NCBI GenBank assembly: GCA_002414705.1 | Contig: DIAL01000108.1 | Location: forward strand, 28,258-33,784 | Direction of reading: 5' to 3' | DNA: 5,527 nt | DNA from: Flavobacteriaceae bacterium UBA5079 | GTDB taxonomy: Bacteria > Bacteroidota > Bacteroidia > Flavobacteriales > Flavobacteriaceae | Shown here: one piece after another, positions 1-5,527 of the stretch | Layout of the letters: each line of letters opens with the position of its first letter | Numbering within the stretch: the first letter of the stretch is position 1 | Notes under the pieces: model-generated | What the model saw: only the letters and a program-made list of their open reading frames with translations | Told to the model about the DNA's origin: nothing | Database searches by the model: none | Made by a program: the position numbers and the translations under genes

Positions 1-1361
1 TCATGTTTTCTAGAGTTGGAGAAACAACCAATGATACTTTACTAACGCTGAAACTAAATCAGTTATTGGTTAAAGATGTTAGGTATTGGAACTATCTAGT
101 GAATAATACCATTCATATTTCTAATATTCAATTGGAAAGTCCAGATGTTTTATATAACCATAATCCTAAAGTTCAAAAGTCTGCTTACAAATTGGAAACC
201 AACAAACCGTTTAATAAAATCGTGAAGTTGGATGATTTTAATATAGAAAACGGAAACATCCTAATTAATGATGTGGAAACCGATTCTTTAATGTTAGAGA
301 TCGAGAATATGCGGTTTTCATTAAAGAATATACGATTTGATGAAAAAACTCAAAAGCAAAAAACCCCAATAGCTTATGAGAATTTAAGCTTGTTTTTTGA
401 TAGTTTGTTTTTTAGAATGAGTGATTATGATGATTTAAGAACAGGAAAATCTAGTATTCAAAATGAACAAATTAATTTGCAGGATGTTTCATTAAAAACA
501 AAATACTCAAAAGAAGCATTGTCTCGCATTATAAAAGTGGAGCGTGACCATTGTGATATAACTATTAAATCACTTCAACTAAAAGATTTTAATTATGGTT
601 TTCGTCAAGACTCTATACTTCAAATAAAAAGTCCACAGGTATTAATTAACCAAATGGATGCGGACATCTATCGTGATAAATTAGTAACTGATGATGAAAG
701 CATCAAACCATTATATAGCAAAATGTTACGTGATTTGAAGTTTGATTTAGCGCTTGATGAAGTGAAAATTATAGACGCCAAAATTAGGTATTCCGAAAAA
801 GTAAAAGCAGACCGTCAAGCTGGAACTGTAAATTTTAACGATTTTCAAGCTACTATAAAAAACGCCAGTAATACCTATGTGTCACCAACCAAAACAACAT
901 TAGGCATTCGTGCAGAGTTTATGGATCACGCGCCATTGCATGCGTATTGGGAGTTTGATGTGAATAATATTCAAGATAGATTTTTATTTCAAGCCGAAAT
1001 AGATTTACTAAAAGCATCTTATTTAAATACTTTTTTACAACCTAATTTAAATGTGCGTTTAGAAGGTGAATTGGAGAAGACCTATCTGACAATTGATGGA
1101 AATGACAATCTATCACAAATTGACTTCAAGACAAAATATCAAAATTTTAATGTAATTGTGCTAAAAGAAAATGGCAAAGAAAAAAATAGATTTTTATCAG
1201 ATGTGGTAAATATTTTTGTTTCTAAAAACAGTAAGGAAAAAGAATCTCAATTTAAAGAAGTTGTCAAACAAGGTATAGAAAGACGTAAAAATAAATCAGT
1301 TTTCAATTATATCTGGATTAATACGCGAACAGGTTTACTCAAAGCTATGATAATTGAATAG
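1..1361 (+). CDS. AsmA/DUF748-like envelope protein, C-terminal part (5' end outside window)
   Basis: The reading frame is open from the window edge to a TAG at 1359-1361 and gives 452 residues. The ATG at position 3 is probably an internal methionine: there is no signal peptide or membrane anchor behind it, and the protein starts in the middle of a repetitive beta-rich region. The sequence consists of alternating hydrophobic/polar strands of the form 'LxLDDVxIxDAxIxY' (for example around residues 250-263, followed by GTVNFNDFQATIKNASN at about 273-289). This is the pattern of the AsmA/DUF748/TamB-like proteins, which are anchored by an N-terminal membrane helix and span the periplasm; members are linked to phospholipid transport and outer-membrane assembly. 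The basic tail after about residue 420 (RRKNKSVFNYIW, then RTGLLKAMI) resembles the conserved end of flavobacterial AsmA-like proteins as I remember them. The family call rests on pattern and memory, not on a search. That it is a real gene is secure; the exact role is not. Confidence 0.75.
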   Translation, partial: MFSRVGETTNDTLLTLKLNQLLVKDVRYWNYLVNNTIHISNIQLESPDVLYNHNPKVQKSAYKLETNKPFNKIVKLDDFNIENGNILINDVETDSLMLEIENMRFSLKNIRFDEKTQKQKTPIAYENLSLFFDSLFFRMSDYDDLRTGKSSIQNEQINLQDVSLKTKYSKEALSRIIKVERDHCDITIKSLQLKDFNYGFRQDSILQIKSPQVLINQMDADIYRDKLVTDDESIKPLYSKMLRDLKFDLALDEVKIIDAKIRYSEKVKADRQAGTVNFNDFQATIKNASNTYVSPTKTTLGIRAEFMDHAPLHAYWEFDVNNIQDRFLFQAEIDLLKASYLNTFLQPNLNVRLEGELEKTYLTIDGNDNLSQIDFKTKYQNFNVIVLKENGKEKNRFLSDVVNIFVSKNSKEKESQFKEVVKQGIERRKNKSVFNYIWINTRTGLLKAMIIE

Positions 1362-1366
1362 TCTTT

Positions 1367-1388
1367 ACAATTTCACATAATAAATTGT
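1367..1388. terminator. Weak A/T-rich hairpin after the AsmA-like gene
   Basis: ACAATTT (1367-1373) and AAATTGT (1382-1388) form a perfect 7-bp inverted repeat with an 8-nt loop, starting 5 bp after the stop codon and followed by a partly T-rich stretch (TTATAATTAATC). Only one base pair in the stem is G-C, so it would be at best a weak terminator or an mRNA 3'-end structure. A chance match is quite possible in DNA this rich in A and T. Confidence 0.25.
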
Positions 1389-1462
1389 TTATAATTAATC
1401 ATATATCTGACTGCCTAAACGGCTAACAATGGTTATTTTTACACTTTAAAAATTATAGAAGT

Positions 1463-3796
1463 TTGGAGAAGTATTTAAGCCAGTTAAATGAAGCGCAACT
1501 CGCGCCAACGTTGCAGAAAGATGGACCAATGATTGTTATTGCAGGCGCTGGTTCTGGCAAAACACGTGTGTTAACCTATCGGATTGCGTATCTTATGAGT
1601 CAAGGTGTGGATTCTTTTAATATCTTGTCGTTAACATTTACTAACAAAGCAGCACGCGAAATGAAAGAGCGTATAGGAACTATCGTAGGAGCTAGTGAAG
1701 CTAAAAACCTTTGGATGGGAACTTTTCACTCTGTTTTTGCTAAAATTTTGCGTTTTGAAGCTGATAAATTAGGTTATCCAAGTAACTTCACCATTTATGA
1801 TACGCAAGATTCTGATAGGTTAATTGCGTCTATAATTAAAGAAATGAATCTGGATAAGGAGATTTATAAAACTAAACAGATTCGTTCGCGAATATCATCT
1901 TATAAAAACAGCTTGATTACCGTAAAAGCCTATTTTCAGAACCCCGAATTAATGGAAGCTGATAAAATGGCACGACGTCCAAGATTAGGCGAAATTTATA
2001 AAAATTATGTGGAGCGCTGTTTTAAAGCAGGCGTAATGGATTTTGATGATTTACTTTTAAAAACCAACGAATTGCTAACGCGTTTTCCCGAAGTATTAGC
2101 TAAATATCAAGATAAATTCCGCTATATATTGGTGGATGAGTACCAGGATACAAACCACTCGCAGTATTTAATTGTTAGAGCGCTGTCAGATCGTTTTCAA
2201 AATATCTGTGTGGTTGGGGATGATGCGCAAAGTATTTATGCTTTCCGTGGTGCCAATATTAATAATATTCTAAACTTCCAAAAGGATTATGAGGATGTGA
2301 AGCTGTTTCGTTTGGAGCAGAATTACCGTTCTACGAAGAATATCGTGAATGCAGCCAATTCTATCATCGATAAAAACCAAACCAAGCTGGATAAAATTGT
2401 TTGGACGGCCAATGATGAAGGTGCTAAAATAAAAGTCAACCGTTCGTTAACAGATGGTGATGAAGGGCGATTTGTTGCGAGTTCCATTTTTGAAAATAGA
2501 ATGCAAAATCAATTACCAAATTCCGATTTTGCAGTTTTATACAGAACCAATGCACAATCGCGCTCTATAGAAGATGCGTTGAGAAAGCGTGATATTCCGT
2601 ATCGTATTTATGGTGGTTTATCATTTTATCAACGGAAAGAAATTAAAGATGTCTTATCGTATTTACGTTTAATAATTAATCCAGCCGATGAGGAAGCTTT
2701 AAAACGTGTTATTAATTATCCAGCTCGAGGCATTGGGCAAACAACTATGGATAGATTGGTGGTTGCGGCTAATGGGTATGGTAAAACGATATTTGAAGTG
2801 CTACAAAATATTAACAGTTTAGATATTAACGTCAATTCAGGCGCACGTAATAAATTACAAGATTTCACCACGCTTATTGAGAGTTTTCAGGTTATGAATA
2901 AAACAGCAAACGCGTTCGAGCTTGCTGATCATGTGGTGAAAGCTAGTGGTGTCATTCGTGAGTTAAATAAAGATAGCACGCCTGAAGGTGTTGCTAGAAT
3001 GGAAAATATTGAAGAACTCTTAAACGGTATTAAAGATTTCGTAGAAGGACAAAAGGAAATTGTGGATGCTACGGCTTCATTAGCAGAGTTTTTAGAAGAT
3101 GTAGCTCTGGCTACCGATTTAGATGCAGATAAAGGCGATGCCGATCACGTTGCTTTAATGACCATTCACTTGGCAAAAGGTTTGGAGTTTCCGTATGTGT
3201 ATATAGTTGGTTTGGAGGAAGATTTATTTCCGTCGGCTATGAGTATGGGAACCCGAAGTGAGTTGGAAGAAGAGCGTCGTTTATTTTATGTAGCATTAAC
3301 ACGAGCTGAAAAACAAGCCTATTTAACATACGCGTTGTCTCGTTACCGCTGGGGAAAACTGATTGATTCAGATCCAAGTCGTTTTATTGAAGAAATTGAT
3401 GAGCAGTATTTAGATATCATCACACCTTTAGAAGAACGTCGATTTAATCCAATGCTTGATGCGGATATTTTTGGCGATTCTGAACCCAATAAAGTCCGCT
3501 TTAAAAAGCCGGTTCAGCCAATGTTTAAAAAGAAGGGTGCGCCAGTTTCTAAAGTAGAGAAAAAGGAATTACCTAGCTCTAAAAACTTAAAACCTGTAAG
3601 TCAAACAAAAGGAAATACGAATCTTTTCGACAGTAAATTATCTGTTGGAAATATGGTAGAGCATTTGCGTTTTGGCAAAGGCGAAGTATTAAAAATTGAA
3701 GGAGTAGGAGGTGATACCAAAGCAGAGATTAAATTCAATAATGGTGGTATAAAAAAACTCTTATTGCGTTTTGCTAAGCTGGAGGTAATAGGATAG
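1463..3796 (+). CDS. pcrA: UvrD/PcrA-type ATP-dependent 3'-5' DNA helicase (superfamily 1A)
   Basis: Complete protein of 777 residues, in the usual size range for UvrD/PcrA/Rep. All SF1A motifs are visible in order: Q motif LNEAQ (8-12), Walker A GAGSGKT (28-34), motif Ia LTFTNKAAREM (57-67), GTFHS (86-90), Walker B DEYQDTN (225-231), motif III VVGDDAQSIYAFRGA (250-264), motif IV LEQNYRST (284-291), motif V MTIHLAKGLEF (566-576) and motif VI EEERRLFYVALTRA (602-615). A basic, low-complexity linker (about 655-722) leads to a C-terminal Tudor-like module (about 725-775, VGNMVEHLRFGKGEV then GGIKKLLLRFAKLEVI), which in PcrA binds RNA polymerase. The known family role is unwinding DNA in nucleotide excision and mismatch repair, removing RecA and clearing replication-transcription conflicts. 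The start is TTG at 1463: an in-frame TAA lies at 1424-1426 and no in-frame ATG or GTG occurs between them, while MEKYLSQLNEAQ matches the normal N-terminus of flavobacterial homologues. I cannot separate the names pcrA and uvrD with certainty; the Tudor module favours PcrA. Confidence 0.96.
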   Translation: MEKYLSQLNEAQLAPTLQKDGPMIVIAGAGSGKTRVLTYRIAYLMSQGVDSFNILSLTFTNKAAREMKERIGTIVGASEAKNLWMGTFHSVFAKILRFEADKLGYPSNFTIYDTQDSDRLIASIIKEMNLDKEIYKTKQIRSRISSYKNSLITVKAYFQNPELMEADKMARRPRLGEIYKNYVERCFKAGVMDFDDLLLKTNELLTRFPEVLAKYQDKFRYILVDEYQDTNHSQYLIVRALSDRFQNICVVGDDAQSIYAFRGANINNILNFQKDYEDVKLFRLEQNYRSTKNIVNAANSIIDKNQTKLDKIVWTANDEGAKIKVNRSLTDGDEGRFVASSIFENRMQNQLPNSDFAVLYRTNAQSRSIEDALRKRDIPYRIYGGLSFYQRKEIKDVLSYLRLIINPADEEALKRVINYPARGIGQTTMDRLVVAANGYGKTIFEVLQNINSLDINVNSGARNKLQDFTTLIESFQVMNKTANAFELADHVVKASGVIRELNKDSTPEGVARMENIEELLNGIKDFVEGQKEIVDATASLAEFLEDVALATDLDADKGDADHVALMTIHLAKGLEFPYVYIVGLEEDLFPSAMSMGTRSELEEERRLFYVALTRAEKQAYLTYALSRYRWGKLIDSDPSRFIEEIDEQYLDIITPLEERRFNPMLDADIFGDSEPNKVRFKKPVQPMFKKKGAPVSKVEKKELPSSKNLKPVSQTKGNTNLFDSKLSVGNMVEHLRFGKGEVLKIEGVGGDTKAEIKFNNGGIKKLLLRFAKLEVIG

Positions 3797-3866
3797 TTTT
3801 AATAATCAAAAGTTACATTTCAATATTTTTTTTGCATAGATGCTCAAGTCTAAATAGTACTAGGAA

Positions 3867-3883
3867 TTAAGTATCTTACTTAA
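3867..3883. repeat. Short palindrome in the leader of the YciO-like gene
   Basis: TTAAGTA (3867-3873) and TACTTAA (3877-3883) are perfect 7-bp arms around the 3-nt centre TCT, ending 26 bp before the ATG at 3910. The near-symmetry and short spacer suit a protein-binding operator better than an RNA hairpin, whose loop would be too tight without opening a pair. No regulator is suggested by the neighbours, and a chance origin is possible in this A/T-rich gap (3797-3909). I found no convincing Bacteroidota promoter (TTG followed at about 20 bp by TAnnTTTG) and no terminator in the gap, so read-through from the helicase gene is plausible. Confidence 0.3.
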
Positions 3884-3909
3884 GTTAATGATGTTTTTAT
3901 ATTTAAATT

Positions 3910-4530
3910 ATGGCAGAGTTTATTAAAATTTACGAGGAAAACCCGAATCCTAAAGAGATTAAACATGTTGTTGCCGTTTTGAAAAAAGGTGGTTTAATTA
4001 TTTATCCAACTGATACGGTTTATGGTCTAGGTTGTGATATTACCAATGTAAAAGCATTAGAGAAAATTGCCAGAATAAAAGGAGTGAAGTTGGAGAAGTC
4101 AAACTTCTCATTTATTTGTCATGATTTAAGTAATTTAAGTGATTACGTCAAGCAAATAGATACGACGACATTCAAGATTTTAAAACGTGCGTTGCCAGGG
4201 CCTTACACCTTCATCTTACCAGGGGCAAAATCGCTTCCTTCTGTTTTTAAAAAGAAAAAAACCGTTGGTATTCGTGTGCCAAAAAATAATATTGCTTTAG
4301 AGATAGTCAAACAATTAGGAAACCCTATTATTTCTACATCTATTCGTGATGATGACGATGTTTTAGAATATACAACAGATCCAGAATTGATTCTTGAAAA
4401 ATGGGATAATCTGGTCGATTTGGTAATTGATGCAGGTTATGGAGATAATGTGGCGTCTACGGTTATCGATTTATCTGAAGAAACTCCAATAATTGTTCGT
4501 GAAGGAAAAGGTAGTTTAGAGATTTTTTAA
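3910..4530 (+). CDS. yciO: L-threonylcarbamoyladenylate synthase family protein (Sua5/YciO/YrdC), YciO-type
   Basis: Complete protein of 206 residues, the same length as E. coli YciO, consisting of one YrdC-like domain without the extra C-terminal Sua5 domain. Family landmarks are GGLIIYPTDTVYGLGCD (27-43), the NFSFICHDLSNLSDYV stretch (65-80), PGPYTFILPG (96-105), VGIRVPKN (119-126), IISTS (140-144) and STVIDLSEETPIIVREGKG (183-201). The best-known members (TsaC/Sua5) make threonylcarbamoyl-AMP from threonine, bicarbonate and ATP, for the t6A modification at tRNA position 37. This protein resembles YciO more than TsaC. Of the TsaC nucleotide-binding tetrad (K50, R52, S139, N141 in E. coli TsaC), the equivalents here look like K57, V59, S144 and R146, so two of four are changed, as in YciO. 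Whether it is the cell's t6A enzyme or a paralogue cannot be told from this window. The start is the first ATG, with an A/T-rich leader and no Shine-Dalgarno sequence. The end of the gene doubles as a terminator arm. Confidence 0.93.
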   Translation: MAEFIKIYEENPNPKEIKHVVAVLKKGGLIIYPTDTVYGLGCDITNVKALEKIARIKGVKLEKSNFSFICHDLSNLSDYVKQIDTTTFKILKRALPGPYTFILPGAKSLPSVFKKKKTVGIRVPKNNIALEIVKQLGNPIISTSIRDDDDVLEYTTDPELILEKWDNLVDLVIDAGYGDNVASTVIDLSEETPIIVREGKGSLEIF

Positions 4531-4554
4531 AATGGTCTAAACTACCTTTTTTTT
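4506..4554. terminator. Strong intrinsic terminator overlapping the 3' end of the YciO-like gene
   Basis: AAAAGGTAGTTTAGA (4506-4520) and TCTAAACTACCTTTT (4536-4550) form a perfect 15-bp stem around a 15-nt loop, and the T-run continues to 4554 (eight T from 4547). The left arm lies in codons 199-204 and the stop codon is in the loop. In the minus direction the stem is followed by TTTTCCTT, a weaker but possible U-tract, so it may also stop transcripts of the convergent 52-codon frame. The plus-strand terminator call is firm; the bidirectional use is inferred. Confidence 0.88.
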
Positions 4555-4557
4555 AAA

Positions 4558-4716
4558 TTAAGCCGATTTTAAATTTTTTAAAAATCGGTCTGTTCTGCTG
4601 TTAGTCATAATAAACGAATCTGCCTGAAAATACTTTTCAGATTTAATCACATTAATCAGCCAATCTAAATGATTTTCAGATCGCCTTTTAAATTGATAGT
4701 GTAATGTCTGTTTCAT
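4558..4716 (-). CDS. Small basic hypothetical protein, 52 residues
   Basis: On the minus strand an ATG at 4716-4714 opens a frame of 52 codons that ends with TAA at 4560-4558. The protein begins MKQTLHYQFKRRSENHLDWL and ends TDRFLKNLKSA. It has about 10 Lys/Arg against 5 Asp/Glu, one Trp, no Cys, and no signal peptide or membrane helix. I do not recognise a family. Points in favour are a normal amino-acid mix, visibly higher G+C than the A/T-rich DNA to its right, convergent placement on a strong terminator, and about 240 bp of otherwise empty upstream DNA containing palindromes. Points against are the short length, the lack of a Shine-Dalgarno sequence (usual in this phylum) and no clear promoter; TTTCTTTG at 4757-4750 on the minus strand is only a partial TAnnTTTG match. 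It could instead be the remnant of a longer gene. The OmpA gene upstream on the same strand has its own terminator, so this would be a separate transcription unit. Confidence 0.5.
   Translation of the reverse strand: MKQTLHYQFKRRSENHLDWLINVIKSEKYFQADSFIMTNSRTDRFLKNLKSA
4563..4588. repeat. Inverted repeat in the 3' end of the 52-codon frame
   Basis: CCGATTTT (4563-4570) and AAAATCGG (4581-4588) are perfect 8-bp arms with a 10-nt spacer. Alternatively they form 11 pairs with a single bulge at 4584, because the middle is TTTTAAA-TTT-TTTAAAA. On the minus strand the hairpin covers the last codons, ends 2 nt before the TAA, and is followed by CTTAATTT, a poor U-tract. It may help end or stabilise the minus-strand transcript. 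Confidence 0.4.
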
Positions 4717-4782
4717 AGTAAAATAGATTTGAAGTAGGTTTTAAATCTTTTACAAAGAAAAAAATACAGTAAGCTTGGGTTA

Positions 4783-4794
4783 CTTAAATTTAAG
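4783..4794. promoter_or_regulatory. 12-bp perfect palindrome, possible operator
   Basis: CTTAAATTTAAG reads the same on both strands and lies 66 bp upstream of the ATG of the 52-codon minus-strand frame, a plausible place for a dimeric regulator. It is A/T-rich apart from the terminal C and G, and nothing else identifies a regulator, so the role is a guess from position. Confidence 0.25.
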
Positions 4795-4833
4795 ATATTA
4801 AATTCTTTAAATAATAAATATTCTACAAATTGA

Positions 4834-4873
4834 TTGATTTATCTGTTGAACTATTCATTTATTTGTTAAATTA
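4834..4873. repeat. Imperfect tandem repeat, two 20-bp units
   Basis: TTGATTTATCTGTTGAACTA (4834-4853) is followed directly by TTCATTTATTTGTTAAATTA (4854-4873). They match at 16 of 20 positions with no gap. The differences are one G/C, two C/T and one G/A. The unit length is about two helical turns. No third copy is visible on either side. Confidence 0.5.
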
Positions 4874-4890
4874 TGATAAATATCTTATTT

Positions 4891-4920
4891 AATTAACACA
4901 AATGATGCATAATGTTAATT
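4891..4920. repeat. Inverted repeat with 8-bp arms
   Basis: AATTAACA (4891-4898) and TGTTAATT (4913-4920) are perfect 8-bp arms around 14 nt that include the hexamer palindrome ATGCAT (4905-4910). Further out the symmetry continues imperfectly: GATAAA at 4875-4880 faces TTTATC at 4937-4942, with TATCTTATT facing AATAAAATA between them. It could be a binding site or simply the result of high A/T content. Confidence 0.35.
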
Positions 4921-4958
4921 CATTTAATAAAATATCTTTATCGCTCAAGTATTGATAC

Positions 4959-4990
4959 AAAAAAAGCTCAATCTTACCGATCGAGCTTTT
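4959..4990 (-). terminator. Intrinsic terminator of the OmpA-family gene
   Basis: AAAAGCTC (4962-4969) and GAGCTTTT (4983-4990) make an 8-bp stem. Beyond an A-C mismatch a further three pairs (4971-4973 with 4979-4981) close a 5-nt loop. On the minus strand the stem runs into seven T (complement of 4959-4965), 22 bp after the OmpA stop codon. On the plus strand the stem is followed by AGTTTTAT, so some activity in that direction is possible too. Confidence 0.88.
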
Positions 4991-5012
4991 AGTTTTATAG
5001 GCTTTTTAACGA

Positions 5013-5527
5013 TTATCTACCGTCAGCTTCAAGGTTTTTCATTTCCTTGTCAATCATTTCGTAGAATTCATCAATTTTCGGTAACACAATAATTCTAGTA
5101 CGTCTGTTTTTAGCTCTGTTTTCAGCAGTGTCATTATCAACTAAAGGTTGGTATTCACCACGTCCAGCAGCAATAAGTTGTTTAGGTGCTACACCTAGAT
5201 CTTCTAATACACGAACTACAGAAGTTGCACGTTTAACACTTAAATCCCAGTTGTCAATTAATGGTGGTTTGTTATAAGGAACAGGGTCTGTGTGCGCTTC
5301 AACCATACATTCAAATGTTGGTTTAGCCTTAACAACCGTAGCTACTTTCCCTAAAATTTCTTGCGCTCTAGTGGTTACACTGTAGCTTCCACTTTGGAAT
5401 AATACTTTGTCTGCAATAGAAATAAATACAACGCCTTTTTCAACATTTATTTCAATGTCTGGATCGTTTATGCCAACTTCTTTTTTCAAACTAGTAACGA
5501 GTGCTAACATAACACTGTCTTTTTTGC
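5013..5527 (-). CDS. OmpA-family peptidoglycan-binding protein, C-terminal part (5' end outside window)
   Basis: The minus-strand frame ends with TAA at 5015-5013 and is still open at the window edge. Codons upstream of the ATG at 5510 read K-K-D-S-V, and the alignment with flavobacterial homologues I remember (EKKDxxMLALVTSLK) continues through it, so that methionine is internal. Numbering from it, the OmpA C-terminal domain covers about residues 22-145. It has the beta strand VVFISIADKVLFQSGSY (27-43), VEAHTDPVPYN (70-80), NWDLSVKRATSVVRVLEDLG (87-106), AAGRGEYQPL (114-123) and NRAKNRRTRIIVLP (131-144). D75 and R94 correspond to the Asp and Arg that grip the diaminopimelate of peptidoglycan in OmpA/Pal proteins. 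Full-length relatives carry a lipoprotein signal and a coiled coil before this domain; neither is visible here. The role is tethering the outer membrane to the cell wall. It has its own terminator at 4959-4990. Confidence 0.93.
   Translation of the reverse strand, partial: KKDSVMLALVTSLKKEVGINDPDIEINVEKGVVFISIADKVLFQSGSYSVTTRAQEILGKVATVVKAKPTFECMVEAHTDPVPYNKPPLIDNWDLSVKRATSVVRVLEDLGVAPKQLIAAGRGEYQPLVDNDTAENRAKNRRTRIIVLPKIDEFYEMIDKEMKNLEADGR

Larger units (their letters stand above)
4717..4958. other. A/T-rich non-coding region upstream of the 52-codon frame
   Basis: This stretch of about 240 bp holds no credible gene on either strand; the longest frame noticed is 17 codons, from the ATG at 4902. 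It is clearly richer in A and T than its neighbours. It contains a 12-bp palindrome (4783-4794), a 20-bp imperfect tandem repeat (4834-4873) and an inverted repeat (4891-4920), each listed separately. Because both flanking minus-strand frames point left, it would serve as the promoter and leader region of the 52-codon frame. I found no full match to the Bacteroidota promoter consensus and no tRNA or recognisable ncRNA fold. Confidence 0.6.

Noticed and set aside
3..5. ATG at the left edge as the true start of the AsmA-like protein
   Set aside because: It lies two bases from the window edge, no upstream sequence can be seen, and the protein would lack the N-terminal membrane anchor expected of the family. 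It is more likely an internal methionine.
1411..1427. Possible tRNA-like or riboswitch element in the gap before the helicase (GCC/GGC pairing)
   Set aside because: The only pairing is three bases around a 5-nt loop. There is no cloverleaf, no T-loop consensus and no known riboswitch core.
1429..1449. ATG at 1429 as the helicase start or as a leader peptide
   Set aside because: It is out of frame with the helicase and gives only six codons (MVIFTL) before TAA. Nothing about the peptide suggests attenuation.
4902..4955. 17-codon plus-strand frame starting at ATG 4902
   Set aside because: It is too short, its composition is that of random A/T-rich DNA, and it runs towards the OmpA terminator with no supporting context.
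5508..5510. ATG at 5510 (minus strand) as the start of the OmpA protein
   Set aside because: The frame stays open upstream to the window edge with family-like residues (KKDSV), and no signal peptide follows the ATG.
1..5527. Defence system, mobile element or CRISPR array
   Set aside because: All long frames belong to housekeeping or envelope families. The helicase has a complete PcrA architecture with a Tudor tail, without nuclease or defence-associated domains, and there are no regularly spaced repeats, transposase genes or terminal repeats.

Overview
The window is most likely chromosomal DNA from a member of the Bacteroidota, probably Flavobacteriaceae. The basis is the low G+C content, the absence of Shine-Dalgarno sequences before the genes, the strongly A/T-biased codons, and protein sequences that read as typical flavobacterial versions of their families. 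There are no transposases, integrases, phage genes, CRISPR arrays, tRNAs or rRNAs. I see no evidence for an undescribed multigene system. The region looks like ordinary core genome with a few small features worth a second look.

Layout, left to right. Positions 1-1361 (+) hold the C-terminal 452 residues of a large AsmA/DUF748-like envelope protein whose beginning lies outside the window. After a 101-bp gap with a weak hairpin comes a complete UvrD/PcrA-type DNA helicase (1463-3796, +), which appears to start at TTG. A 113-bp gap with a short palindrome separates it from a complete 206-residue Sua5/YciO/YrdC-family protein of the YciO type (3910-4530, +). The end of that gene forms one arm of a perfect 15-bp stem followed by a T-run, a terminator that begins inside the coding sequence.

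On the other strand, a small 52-codon reading frame (4558-4716, -) converges on that terminator. It is preceded by about 240 bp of very A/T-rich non-coding DNA (4717-4958) containing a 12-bp palindrome, an imperfect 20-bp tandem repeat and an inverted repeat. At the right edge is the C-terminal part of an OmpA-family peptidoglycan-binding lipoprotein or outer-membrane protein (5013-5527, -), with a strong hairpin/T-run terminator just downstream of it (4959-4990).

The genes do not form one obvious pathway: envelope assembly or lipid transport (AsmA-like), DNA repair and replication restart (PcrA), tRNA t6A-type chemistry or a relative of it (YciO-like), and envelope anchoring (OmpA). The three plus-strand genes could be read in series, because no strong terminator separates them before 4506-4554. 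The OmpA gene and the small minus-strand frame appear to be separate transcription units, since the OmpA terminator lies between them.
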